The notes beneath the pieces were generated by a model. It did no database searches. It saw nothing but the letters and a program-made list of their open reading frames with translations, and was not told where the DNA came from. A DNA stretch of 24,596 nucleotides from a virus, in the IMG/VR virus record IMGVR_UViG_3300037069_001196, positions 1 through 24,596 of that record, one strand, 5' to 3'. The position numbers and the translations under genes were made by a program. Positions 5,875 to 12,428 of the stretch are shown here, one piece after another; position 1 is the first letter of the stretch; the number at the start of each line of letters is the position of its first letter.

Positions 5875-7367
5875 CCAACACCACCCCACAGGCCAAGTTT
5901 GGCGATCAAGTCGCCCAAGGTGATCACGAAGACGCCATTGTTGAAGCGCTGGATCAGGCCGCTCTCCGCGCCCAGGTGGCGCAGGCAGTGCCGCCAATCC
6001 CAACGGAAGCTCAGTGGGGCGGCCTGGCTCGGTCAATCATGCTGGCGTTCGATACCGATGCCAAGACGCCTCGCAAGCTGTTGGCATTCCTGGAAAAAGT
6101 GGGAGAGAAAATTCCTCAGTGGCTCCGCGATGAGCAGGAAATGACCTCACTCGATCACGTCATGAGCAAAGGCACGCGCTGCACGCTGATCTATCGCGCC
6201 ATGCTCGCACCAGCCCCACCAGCGCCCGTACAGCAGGACGTGCAGGGCGGTTGGGATGCGCAGATCCTGCCGCGTCTGACGGTAATCGACGCGAACGCTT
6301 GGGAGCCCTGCACACCAGAATTCATCAACAGCGGAGGCGTCTGTGACCCACATGCTCGACTGTGGAACAAGGCGACGTGCAACCACTGGCATCCAAAACG
6401 CATCCCACCAGCGCCCCTGCAAGCCGAGCCGTGGCCAGCCTGGAAAGACGAGGTGCAGCGCCTGTCGCAAATGGCCAGTGCCGCCATGCACCAGAGTGCT
6501 CGCGACCAGAGCAACATCCTGGAAAACCTTGCTGAGCGCCTCTGCGAGTTGATAGCGACGGATGCCACCCCGCAACCCATCGAGCAGCCTTGCCAATCAC
6601 AAACCGCCGAATCTGATCCACAAGCCGGCTTGACGCTCACGGGTGAGCCGCAACCCATCGAGCAGAGCGAGCCTGCCAAGGCTTTGCAAAAGCTGGCCGA
6701 TCAGCAGGTGGCGATTGACCCGGACATCGCCAAGGCGACATCCGATGGATTCTGGACGATGTTTCCAACCGCGCAAGCAGCCCCCGCCACCTCTGGCTTC
6801 ATGACCGTGGTGCCCGGGTCATTCGTGCCCAACCCCGACATGTCCACCGAAGTGCCGGGGCTGACGAAGGCCGAGGCCGAGCAACTCAAGGGGCAAGCAG
6901 CACCGCTGGCGCAGGGGGATTCGGGCCGCCGTGCCTCACTCGCTGAGGTGATGGCGCACCAGAAATGGTGGGACCAATTCGGTGGCGGCGATGCCTTCGG
7001 GGCATCTCAGCGCGCCTTTGTCTATGTGGTGCAGAAAGCTCGCGCCTCCCTGCCCACCAGTGGGGTGCCGGTGGCTGAGATTTACCGCAGCTACACGACT
7101 GGCAGCGGCCTGGGCGTGAGATTCCTCGGAAACCTCAAGGGCGCCACATCGGACACACCCGGCGTCGTCGGCATGAAGTTTTACGCTGCCCCTCAGCAGG
7201 CGGCACTGGTGCCGCTGAGCGATGAGCAGATTGAGCAATGCTGGCTCGCGGTGGAGGCGGAAACGGCCTCAGGTGATGAGTGCGTAGAGACTGAGTGGGC
7301 CCGATACGGCCGGAAAGTCGCTGACTTGGCTGCCGGCATCACATCTCAGGAAGGCGGTGCAGCGTGA
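5871..7367 (+). CDS. Large mosaic hypothetical phage protein
   Basis: The 498-residue protein looks like several short modules joined by Pro/Gln-rich linkers. Visible parts are a helical N-terminus (about 20-110), a Trp/Cys/His-containing block (about 125-175: 'WEPCTPEFINSGGVCDPHAR', 'CNHWHP'), a helical block (185-230), a linker with a repeated 'PQPIEQ' (about 235-265), a block starting 'SLAEVMAHQKWWDQFGGGDA', and a C-terminal 'LSDEQIEQCWLAVEAE' segment. The Cys/His block could bind zinc. Such concatenated proteins are common in early regions of Burkholderiales phages, with no known function. It overlaps both neighbours by 4 nt. Confidence 0.65.
   Translation: MTNTTPQAKFGDQVAQGDHEDAIVEALDQAALRAQVAQAVPPIPTEAQWGGLARSIMLAFDTDAKTPRKLLAFLEKVGEKIPQWLRDEQEMTSLDHVMSKGTRCTLIYRAMLAPAPPAPVQQDVQGGWDAQILPRLTVIDANAWEPCTPEFINSGGVCDPHARLWNKATCNHWHPKRIPPAPLQAEPWPAWKDEVQRLSQMASAAMHQSARDQSNILENLAERLCELIATDATPQPIEQPCQSQTAESDPQAGLTLTGEPQPIEQSEPAKALQKLADQQVAIDPDIAKATSDGFWTMFPTAQAAPATSGFMTVVPGSFVPNPDMSTEVPGLTKAEAEQLKGQAAPLAQGDSGRRASLAEVMAHQKWWDQFGGGDAFGASQRAFVYVVQKARASLPTSGVPVAEIYRSYTTGSGLGVRFLGNLKGATSDTPGVVGMKFYAAPQQAALVPLSDEQIEQCWLAVEAETASGDECVETEWARYGRKVADLAAGITSQEGGAA
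6570..6665 (+). repeat. 18-bp in-frame direct repeat inside the mosaic gene
   Basis: CCGCAACCCATCGAGCAG occurs at 6570-6587 and again at 6648-6665, 78 bp (26 codons) apart and in the same frame, encoding PQPIEQ twice. It points to duplication or domain shuffling in the linker. Confidence 0.8.
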
Positions 7368-7576
7368 GCAAGCCAACCGTGTATGCCGTCATGACGGTCA
7401 CCATCGAAATCCCCGTGCGGGCAAGTGAATCCGGCGAGACCCTGGAAGAGCTCTACCGTGTGTCGCAGCGAGAGGCCGAGGGGGTTTTGCGCCATCACCT
7501 GGATTCCAGGCATTTCAAGGTTGTCGGCACGCCGAAGTTTTCCCACGCAATCGTCAAGGAGTCGGGCAATGGCTGA
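7364..7576 (+). CDS. Hypothetical early protein
   Basis: The 70-residue protein starts at GTG 7364, which overlaps the previous TGA. The sequence suggests an alpha/beta fold (VYAVMTVTIEIPVRA, then a helix SGETLEELYRVSQREAEGVL and a final strand FKVVGTPKFSHAIV). I recognise no family. It overlaps the next gene by 8 nt. Confidence 0.6.
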   Translation: MSKPTVYAVMTVTIEIPVRASESGETLEELYRVSQREAEGVLRHHLDSRHFKVVGTPKFSHAIVKESGNG

Positions 7577-7913
7577 GCAGCAACCCGACCTCATGGAGCA
7601 GTTCATCACCGAAGCCAAGCGCATCAACCCGCGCATGCGCGCCCCGATGTGCCACGAAGACATGTGCGCCGCCTTCGACATCAAGGCCGCCGAAATCGAC
7701 CTCCTGCGCTCCCAGCAGGAAGGGCAGAGCGGGGATGAGCGCGAGTCCTTCTTGCGTGCCATGACCGTCATTGGCAAGCGCGAAGGCTGGAACTTCGGTG
7801 ATGACCAGTGGGACGAGGCCAAGGGCGAATGGGTAGACATGTACACCAATTGGATGTGGTGGGCATGGCAGGCCGCCCGCCTCCCCACACCACCTACAGG
7901 AGAGAAGGGATGA
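7569..7913 (+). CDS. Hypothetical early protein with a Trp-rich C-terminus
   Basis: The 114-residue protein starts at ATG 7569, just before the previous stop; the longer frame upstream is the shadow of that gene. It has an N-terminal helical part with CHEDMCAAFDIKAAEIDLLR and a C-terminal aromatic block (WVDMYTNWMWWAWQAAR), a pattern I associate with small unassigned phage proteins. There is no membrane segment or signal peptide. It overlaps the next gene by ATGA at 7910. Confidence 0.6.
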   Translation: MAEQQPDLMEQFITEAKRINPRMRAPMCHEDMCAAFDIKAAEIDLLRSQQEGQSGDERESFLRAMTVIGKREGWNFGDDQWDEAKGEWVDMYTNWMWWAWQAARLPTPPTGEKG

Positions 7914-8158
7914 CCCAGCAAAGCCTTGCCGACTTGGCCGTTGAAGCCTTGGCCGCTGTTGCCGCCATGTCCAGTGACGTGGGGATCGACCACCCCGAGC
8001 GCCATGTCGTTCGCAACCTCAAGCGCATTGCAACCAAAACCATCGAGGACGCCATGCGCACGGCCCTTGACCTGTCATGCCAAGCCAAAGATTTGCGCGA
8101 TCTGCACCGCGAACTGAAGGCCGCCACCCCACCCGCAGCACAGGAGCCCAAGCCATGA
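7910..8158 (+). CDS. Hypothetical helical early protein
   Basis: The 82-residue, mainly helical protein (SLADLAVEALAAVAAMSSDV; LRDLHRELKAATPPAAQEPK) has a strong purine-rich Shine-Dalgarno stretch (AGGAGAGAAGG) before ATG 7910. It overlaps both neighbours by 4 nt. No family is recognised. Confidence 0.6.
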   Translation: MTQQSLADLAVEALAAVAAMSSDVGIDHPERHVVRNLKRIATKTIEDAMRTALDLSCQAKDLRDLHRELKAATPPAAQEPKP

Positions 8159-8352
8159 CAACCGATTGGTTCCCACACGAGATCAAGCCTGTGCGCTCCG
8201 GGTGGTACGACACCCTCAACGTCAAAACTGGGGTCATTGATCAGCAGTTCCGCTGGTGGTTTGATGTGGCCACAGGAAACTGGAAGTCGGACGTGGATGG
8301 GTTTGTTTGCCAAGGCCAAAACAGATCCTGGCGCGGGAGGACCAAGCCATGA
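8155..8352 (+). CDS. Small aromatic phage protein (WFP..KPVR..WY type)
   Basis: The 65-residue protein begins TDWFPHEIKPVRSGWYDT and continues RWWFDVATGNWKSD, ending in QNRSWRGRTKP. This 'W.P...KPVR.G.Y....' beta-rich pattern with a final 'Q.R.WRG' recurs in small uncharacterised proteins of proteobacterial phages. Start and stop overlap both neighbours by 4 nt. Confidence 0.65.
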   Translation: MTTDWFPHEIKPVRSGWYDTLNVKTGVIDQQFRWWFDVATGNWKSDVDGFVCQGQNRSWRGRTKP

Positions 8353-8537
8353 GCACCCCACGCCCAGGCTCAAAGCGAGCGCAACAGCATGGTGCCATCG
8401 AGGCAAAGCGAGGTGCGCCTAGACGCGGCCCGGAGACTGGCGACACCAGCGATGGCGAAGCGGGCCAGGACATCTGGGCGCTACTGGAGCAGATCGAGCA
8501 GCAGGACAGGAGAGCGAGCGATGCTCACAGCAGTTGA
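8349..8537 (+). CDS. Small highly charged hypothetical protein
   Basis: The 62-residue protein has a basic, apparently disordered N-terminal half (MSTPRPGSKRAQQHGAIEAK) and an acidic helix (DIWALLEQIEQQDRR). Its 3' end overlaps the excisionase-like gene by 17 nt. It overlaps its upstream neighbour by ATGA. Its function is unknown. Confidence 0.5.
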   Translation: MSTPRPGSKRAQQHGAIEAKRGAPRRGPETGDTSDGEAGQDIWALLEQIEQQDRRASDAHSS

Positions 8538-8856
8538 ATTAGCCTCAGCCCTCAAAATCTGCGAGCGCCAAGTGCAGCGCCTGGTCGCGGCCGGTATGCC
8601 CTGGCAACCCGTGGGCGCCCGCAGCAAGCGTTTCGATTTGGATGAATGCCGCCTCTGGCTCAGGATCAATTACCAATGCCTATCAAGCCAACCAAAGCCG
8701 GGGGTTATGAAATATCCGTCTGCGTCAATCGTCAAAGAGTACACCGACGCCTCCCGCCGGGCACAAGTGCGAGTGAGGCCAAGCGAGTTCAAGCAGAGCT
8801 CATCGCCGCCCTCAACCGAAACCGCGCCCCGGTTATCCCTGGTGACCCAGGATTGA
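8521..8856 (+). CDS. Excisionase-like winged-helix DNA-binding protein
   Basis: Residues 1-48 form a MerR/Xis-type helix-turn-helix: 'LTAVELASALKICERQVQRL', then 'PWQPVGARSKRFDLDECRLW', i.e. two helices, a short wing and a closing helix. Such proteins bend attachment-site DNA and direct the integrase to excision. AGGAGAG lies just upstream of ATG 8521. The frame continues for about 60 more residues with a basic, Ser/Pro-rich tail that overlaps the integrase gene (8676-8856) in another frame; whether this tail is functional is unclear. Its position before int supports the assignment. Confidence 0.7.
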   Translation: MLTAVELASALKICERQVQRLVAAGMPWQPVGARSKRFDLDECRLWLRINYQCLSSQPKPGVMKYPSASIVKEYTDASRRAQVRVRPSEFKQSSSPPSTETAPRLSLVTQD

Positions 8857-9620
8857 CCGAAGTGCTGGCCATGTACTCCAAGCACGCCGAGACACTGCGC
8901 AGCCCTGATACGGCCAAGCACCACGCCAACCGGATCGCCGAGTGGGTGGCGAAGTACCGGGCCAGCGAGACGAAGCAGGCGGTGCAGCACATCGTCAATG
9001 ACATGCTGGGCGCCTACACACCAGCCACGATCAACCGCAGCCTAGGCGCGCTGTCGAAGGGCCTATCCCTGGCTTGGCACGCCGGCCGCACGCCCGTGGA
9101 TTACAGCGGCCTGGTCAAGCGCCTGCCCGAGAACAACAAGCGCACCACCTACCTGACGGTCGATGAGGTGCGCCTGATCGCGGACAAGGCCAGCGAGAAC
9201 GTCCGGGCCGCCATCTGGATTGCGCTCTACACGGGGTGTCGCCGGGGCGAGGTGTGCAAGATCCAGGCGGCCGACATCGGCGTCGACACGATCAAGCTCC
9301 AGGCCGGGAACACCAAGACGCTGAAATACCGCGAGGTGCCCATCGTGGAGCCCCTGCGGCAGTGGCTGGTCTACCTGCCCCTGCCCATCGACTTTGAGGG
9401 CCTGAAATCGGGCTTCCAGCGCGCCAGGGTGGCCGCCAAGATGGATCATGTGAATTTCCACGACCTTCGCCACTCGTGCGCCACAATTTTGATTGCCAGC
9501 GGCGCTGACCTCTACACCGTGTCCAAGATCCTGGGCCACTCGTCCGTGACCACCACCCAGCGCTACGCCCACGTCGAGACATCGCAGCAGAAGGCAGCGC
9601 TCAAGAAGGCCTTCGGATGA
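8676..9620 (+). CDS. int: Tyrosine-recombinase integrase
   Basis: The 314-residue enzyme catalyses site-specific integration and excision. It has an N-terminal arm-binding domain (about 1-50), a core-binding domain (about 55-145) and a catalytic domain with the full set of active residues: R189 (TGCRRGEV), K214 (NTKTLKYREV), H262 and R265 (FHDLRHSCA), H288 (ILGHSS) and the nucleophile Y297 (QRYAHV). ATG 8676 has AGGA 8 nt upstream and gives a normal N-terminus; ATG 8646 is also possible. It is the last gene of the early operon. The tRNA-derived att core lies 69 bp downstream. Confidence 0.93.
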   Translation: MPIKPTKAGGYEISVCVNRQRVHRRLPPGTSASEAKRVQAELIAALNRNRAPVIPGDPGLTEVLAMYSKHAETLRSPDTAKHHANRIAEWVAKYRASETKQAVQHIVNDMLGAYTPATINRSLGALSKGLSLAWHAGRTPVDYSGLVKRLPENNKRTTYLTVDEVRLIADKASENVRAAIWIALYTGCRRGEVCKIQAADIGVDTIKLQAGNTKTLKYREVPIVEPLRQWLVYLPLPIDFEGLKSGFQRARVAAKMDHVNFHDLRHSCATILIASGADLYTVSKILGHSSVTTTQRYAHVETSQQKAALKKAFG

Positions 9621-9647
9621 ATTGCACCGGCATTTACACCACAAAGC

Positions 9648-9672
9648 AAAACGGCCCCGCGATGGAGGCCGT
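9648..9672 (-). terminator. Intrinsic terminator downstream of the tRNA fragment
   Basis: On the minus strand ACGGCC and GGCCGT (9672-9667 and 9656-9651) form a 6-bp stem with a 10-nt loop, followed by TTTTGCTTT. It would stop leftward transcription from the GIY-YIG pair and, once integrated, transcription of the restored tRNA before it enters int antisense. Confidence 0.55.
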
Positions 9673-9688
9673 AAGTGCTTGATTTACT

Positions 9689-9736
9689 TGGTGGGCGGTG
9701 CAAGTTTCGAACTTGCGACCCCTGCCGTGTGAAGGC
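9689..9736 (-). other. 3' part of a tRNA-Val(CAC): att core
   Basis: Read on the minus strand, the 48 bases fit canonical tRNA positions 29-76: anticodon loop TTCACAC with anticodon CAC, 3' anticodon strand GGCAG, variable GGGTC, T-stem GCAAG/CTTGC with loop TTCGAAA, acceptor strand ACCGCCC, then ACCA. No D-arm or 5' acceptor strand follows upstream, so this is only the segment an integrating phage carries to rebuild the host tRNA. The target is therefore probably a tRNA-Val gene. Confidence 0.8.
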
Positions 9737-9831
9737 GATTTGCGCCGCCTGTCATGTGCCGTTTCCCTCTGTGCGGTCGGACTGATTCAGGCCATGTCCG
9801 ACAAACTATTGCACCAGGATTGCACCGGGCA

Positions 9832-10308
9832 TCACTTGGGCGCCTTGGCCCGCTTCACGACATCGCGCAGCCAGTTCAGGCCGTGCATGTCGATCTTGTC
9901 CCAAAGGCTGGGTGGCAGCCTGATGGTCTTCTGTTGCATCGCCTCGCCGGATGAGCTATTTCGCCCCGGGCATGCGGCAGCGGAATGGTTATAGCAATCG
10001 CCGCCTAAGGCCTCGACAGTGAGGGCCTTTTCTCTTGCAAGCGCAAGCGTAGGTGACCCCATGAGTACCACATGAAACCGAAACAATTGCCCACCATACA
10101 AACGCCACTCGCTTTGAAGTCGTTTGTTTGAGTGGCGACCTGCATCTAGCGCGCTTTTGTGAGCGCTCCACCTGCCTTTGATGTCCTTGCTTTGCCCAAC
10201 ATACACCGCCCTCGTATGCGTGTTAACGATCACATAAACGCCACAAACACGATGCGCATCCCCCTGCGGGTTGGCAATTGCACTATCAATGATGTCGGCA
10301 ATACTCAT
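9832..10308 (-). CDS. GIY-YIG nuclease-domain protein with a DNA-binding-like tail
   Basis: The 158-residue protein carries a GIY-YIG domain at about residues 20-108: GVY (23-25), YVG (36-38), R46 and H50 (KGRWSAHK), the metal-binding Glu at about E93 (LAREKALTVE) and the terminal Asn (CYNHS). Such domains cut DNA as homing, repair or restriction enzymes. The tail (about 115-158: 'GRNSSSGEAMQQKTIRLPPS', 'LNWLRDVVKRAK') resembles the separate small protein encoded just upstream. Its ATG overlaps that gene's stop by 4 nt. It lies between attP and the accessory cassette. Homing or anti-competitor roles are speculative. Confidence 0.75.
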   Translation of the reverse strand: MSIADIIDSAIANPQGDAHRVCGVYVIVNTHTRAVYVGQSKDIKGRWSAHKSALDAGRHSNKRLQSEWRLYGGQLFRFHVVLMGSPTLALAREKALTVEALGGDCYNHSAAACPGRNSSSGEAMQQKTIRLPPSLWDKIDMHGLNWLRDVVKRAKAPK

Positions 10309-10502
10309 CCCCCGGCCTTATTTCGCAATTTAGCTGCCGCCTTGCGCACCAGATCGCGGACCAGATCCATGCCGATGTACTTGGCATCCTCCCAGCCCGA
10401 ATCTGTCCAGCGCATCGGGCGCGTCTTCATCGCTTCGCCCGTGGCGCTCTTTGGCTTGCGGCCCTGGCCTCGGTCGTTCGGCGGTCGTTTTGATTCATCC
10501 AT
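10305..10502 (-). CDS. Small basic protein resembling the tail of the GIY-YIG protein
   Basis: The 65-residue protein starts with MDESKRPPNDRGQGRKPKSA and shares with the tail of the downstream GIY-YIG protein a 'GR..S..GEAM', a central Trp and a 'G....RD.V..A' helix. The basic 'GRKPK' start resembles phage proteins with a short DNA-binding ribbon or helix; this is inference. ATG 10502 is preferred over the ATG at 10520 because the latter lies upstream of the predicted -10. The transcript may begin at or beside the ATG. Confidence 0.6.
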   Translation of the reverse strand: MDESKRPPNDRGQGRKPKSATGEAMKTRPMRWTDSGWEDAKYIGMDLVRDLVRKAAAKLRNKAGG

Positions 10503-10508
10503 GCGCCG

Positions 10509-10538
10509 ATGATAGCGCATCTACGAAAGTGCTTGCAA
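10509..10538 (-). promoter_or_regulatory. Leftward promoter of the GIY-YIG pair
   Basis: On the minus strand, TTGCAA (10538-10533), an 18-nt spacer and TATCAT (10514-10509) form a good promoter. The expected start is about 10502, at the ATG of the first gene. Confidence 0.5.
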
Positions 10539-10562
10539 GGCTCGCAGTTCCGCATATACAAT
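10533..10562 (+). promoter_or_regulatory. Rightward promoter of the accessory cassette
   Basis: TTGCAA (10533-10538) is followed by TATACA (10555-10560, spacer 16) or TACAAT (10557-10562, spacer 18). The -35 hexamer is a palindrome shared with the opposing promoter, so only one polymerase could occupy it at a time. Confidence 0.6.
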
Positions 10563-10593
10563 ATCAACATCGAACAACGCAACGGAGAGCGCC

Positions 10594-10788
10594 ATGAACG
10601 CAACCCTGACAACCGAACAAGCCCGCCGCATTCGTGATGCCATCGCTGACTGTGATCGCTTCATCGCCAAAGAAGACCCCCGCCGCGCCGATCTGCGCCC
10701 TGCTGATATTCAGAAGCATCTCGACTTCTGCAAGTCGCACAAGGTCAAGTTGATGGGCATGCTCAACACCGGGGTCTGGTTGTCATGA
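10594..10788 (+). CDS. Hypothetical accessory protein
   Basis: The first gene of the rightward accessory cassette encodes 64 residues and has GGAGAG before ATG 10594. The helical sequence (LTTEQARRIRDAIADCDRFI, ADIQKHLDFCKSHKVKLMGM) shows no recognised motif. It overlaps the next gene by ATGA. There is no membrane segment. Confidence 0.65.
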   Translation: MNATLTTEQARRIRDAIADCDRFIAKEDPRRADLRPADIQKHLDFCKSHKVKLMGMLNTGVWLS

Positions 10789-11090
10789 GGCAGTACGGTC
10801 GGGAGGATGTTGATTACGCCACGTGGTACAGCGCGTGGCACAAGCGCCTTGCGTTGATGCACACAAGAGCCGAACTTGCTGCGATGGGAAATAAAGCAGC
10901 CGGAGAGGCGTCAAAAGCAAGTCGGTCGCATCTGCGGGCCATTCAAGCCACTTCATCAATGTCTGGGTGTTCGCAGCGTAGGGCGCAAACACGTAATTCA
11001 GTTTTTGGCGCATCAGAATTGCGCTTGGCTGTAGATGCTGCCCTGGAAATCTACGAGCTATTCCCAGAGCATACAAAGGAGCGGACATGA
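10785..11090 (+). CDS. Hypothetical accessory protein
   Basis: The 101-residue protein starts at ATG 10785 within the previous stop and overlaps the next gene by 4 nt. It is basic in the middle (SKASRSHLRAIQA, SQRRAQTRNS) with helical ends (LRLAVDAALEIYELFPEH). No family is recognised. Confidence 0.55.
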   Translation: MRQYGREDVDYATWYSAWHKRLALMHTRAELAAMGNKAAGEASKASRSHLRAIQATSSMSGCSQRRAQTRNSVFGASELRLAVDAALEIYELFPEHTKERT

Positions 11091-11512
11091 AAACACTTAC
11101 TCGTGACGACACGGGGCACGGCGTCGAATATGTCACAAAGGCCTGCGCCCTTGAGGCCCAGAACGCACGTGCCGCCTTAGTGCCGGTGTTGTACGTTTCG
11201 CGCCAGCAGCTCGACAGGGCAATTGCGGGCAGGCACCCTGGGTTCAAGCGCAAGGTTGAATCTGAATTTGGCGCCTTCTTTCCTGTCCGCATCAGCCCAG
11301 GCGGCCAGTTCACCGAGCCTCTTTATGCTGGGCGGGTGGCGCTTGATACCCCATCAATGCGCGCACTTGTTTCGCGGCTGGCGCTGGCGATTGACCCGGA
11401 TGCAAATCTGGAAAGATTCCCGGAAGCCCTAGCATTTCAGATTGACATGGCCCGGGCACTGTTGCGCGAGTTTGGAATTCAAGCGGTGGCCCCGACAGGA
11501 ATCGAACCCTAG
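11087..11512 (+). CDS. Hypothetical accessory protein ending in tRNA-antisense sequence
   Basis: The 141-residue protein has an alpha/beta appearance (ALVPVLYVSRQQLDRAIAGR; PFFPVRIS-like segment; DPDANLERFPEALAFQIDMA) but no family I recognise. The last codons read VAPTGIEP. This string is typical of open frames that run antisense through the 3' end of a tRNA, and the bases at 11485-11508 fit that. The natural C-terminus may therefore have been replaced when the tRNA fragment arrived. It is coupled to the previous gene by ATGA. Confidence 0.55.
   Translation: MKTLTRDDTGHGVEYVTKACALEAQNARAALVPVLYVSRQQLDRAIAGRHPGFKRKVESEFGAFFPVRISPGGQFTEPLYAGRVALDTPSMRALVSRLALAIDPDANLERFPEALAFQIDMARALLREFGIQAVAPTGIEP
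11485..11508 (-). other. Second tRNA 3'-end-like fragment
   Basis: On the minus strand these 24 bases fit tRNA positions 52-75: GG, T-loop TTCGATT, 3' T-stem CCTGT, acceptor strand CGGGGCC, A73 and CC. The match breaks after position 52, and the 5' T-stem is not complementary beyond it. It is not a functional tRNA. It could be a relic att core or a recombination scar. Confidence 0.5.
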
Positions 11513-11572
11513 AGGGCCGAAGATCAATTTTTGAGGCAGTTACCGTGAAAGTTACTGCGTGAGGATGGATGC

Positions 11573-11818
11573 ATGAGCAAGGCACGAACAACGCTTCGAG
11601 CGCTGGCAAAGAAACTCGGCATGTCAACGAGCTATCACGTTGCGGCGGTTTACACCCAGGATAGTCACATGTCGGAAAGCATTATCTCGATGACCATCAC
11701 GGTCAAGCCTTGGCTGCATGTTGATAACTATGCCGAGATAGTGGCCTACGTCAAGACGCAGGCAACGCGATGCGTTGACACGCCGAACATCACCAGCGTG
11801 ACGCGGCTTGGCACCTAA
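11573..11818 (+). CDS. Hypothetical accessory protein
   Basis: The 81-residue protein has a basic helical N-terminus (SKARTTLRALAKKLGMSTSY) and an alternating beta-like middle (IISMTITVKPWLHVDNYAEI). No family is recognised. A GAGGAT stretch lies just before ATG 11573. It is separated from the previous gene by 60 nt containing an imperfect inverted repeat (GCAGTTAC / GTTACTGC). Confidence 0.5.
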   Translation: MSKARTTLRALAKKLGMSTSYHVAAVYTQDSHMSESIISMTITVKPWLHVDNYAEIVAYVKTQATRCVDTPNITSVTRLGT

Positions 11819-11910
11819 CCTCATGACCGGCCACCCACCCGGCCTGCTGCAAGACGACTGCCGGGGCTTGAGCAAGTGGTTTTCAACCTAACACGAAGGA
11901 ATTTTCAGAC

Positions 11911-12369
11911 ATGGGAACGTCAGCGGATGGACAAATTTGCTACGGGGTCGCCTTTGAAGAGGACTTTGAGTTCCCGTGGGGCGATGAAGAGATCGAGGAC
12001 TGGTGGGCGCACACCGTGCATGGCTTCAAGCATTCATTCGAGCTTTTCGATGCAAGCGGCAATTACCTGAATGGTCGCGAGCCATCCAAGGATGAATCGA
12101 GCCGGTATTTTGCCGAGCGTCGAGAGTTTGACGCAGCACACCCGCTGCCGGTGAAGCTGGTGAACTACTGCTCCAGCGAGTGCCCGATGTATGCCATAGC
12201 CGCGCCAAGCACGATCCGCACGGCAAGACGCGGATACCCGACGACGCTTGATCTCGCGTCCCTCCGTGTGCCAGAGAGCGAGTCTGCCGGACTGCTGAAA
12301 TTCTTTGCCGATCACGGCATTGAAGCGCCAGATGCCCCGGCGTGGTTGCTGACCTCGTACTGGGGTTGA
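11911..12369 (+). CDS. Hypothetical acidic accessory protein
   Basis: The 152-residue acidic protein begins GTSADGQICYGVAFEEDFEF and continues with a Trp-rich stretch (DEEIEDWWAHTV). 'ICYGV.F.E.FEFPW' starts occur in uncharacterised phage proteins; I know no function. It has a 92-nt gap upstream in which I see no promoter of good quality; GAAGGA lies about 11 nt before the ATG. There is no membrane segment. Confidence 0.65.
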   Translation: MGTSADGQICYGVAFEEDFEFPWGDEEIEDWWAHTVHGFKHSFELFDASGNYLNGREPSKDESSRYFAERREFDAAHPLPVKLVNYCSSECPMYAIAAPSTIRTARRGYPTTLDLASLRVPESESAGLLKFFADHGIEAPDAPAWLLTSYWG

Positions 12370-12428
12370 TGCGCTTTGGGTAGTGCGCAAGGTGTGTGAT
12401 GAGATTGAACAGCGAAGGATAGGCAAAA

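Larger units (their letters stand above)
9621..9829. other. Putative attP with arm-type repeats around the tRNA core
   Basis: Three near-identical sites lie on both sides of the tRNA fragment: ATTGCACCGG (9621-9630), ATTGCACCAGG (9808-9818) and ATTGCACCGGG (9819-9829), the last two in direct tandem. Direct repeats flanking a core next to int are what arm-type integrase sites look like. That both arms are present suggests attP rather than attL or attR. Integrase binding is inferred. Confidence 0.6.

Noticed and set aside
10145-10158. A sequence matching the repressor operator at 11 of 14 bases inside the GIY-YIG gene.
   Set aside because: It is a single site within a coding region, without a partner 23 bp away or a promoter, so chance is likely.
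11485-11562. A complete phage-encoded tRNA at the second tRNA-like fragment.
   Set aside because: Only positions 52-75 fit; the 5' T-stem, anticodon arm and acceptor 5' strand cannot be formed from the upstream bases.
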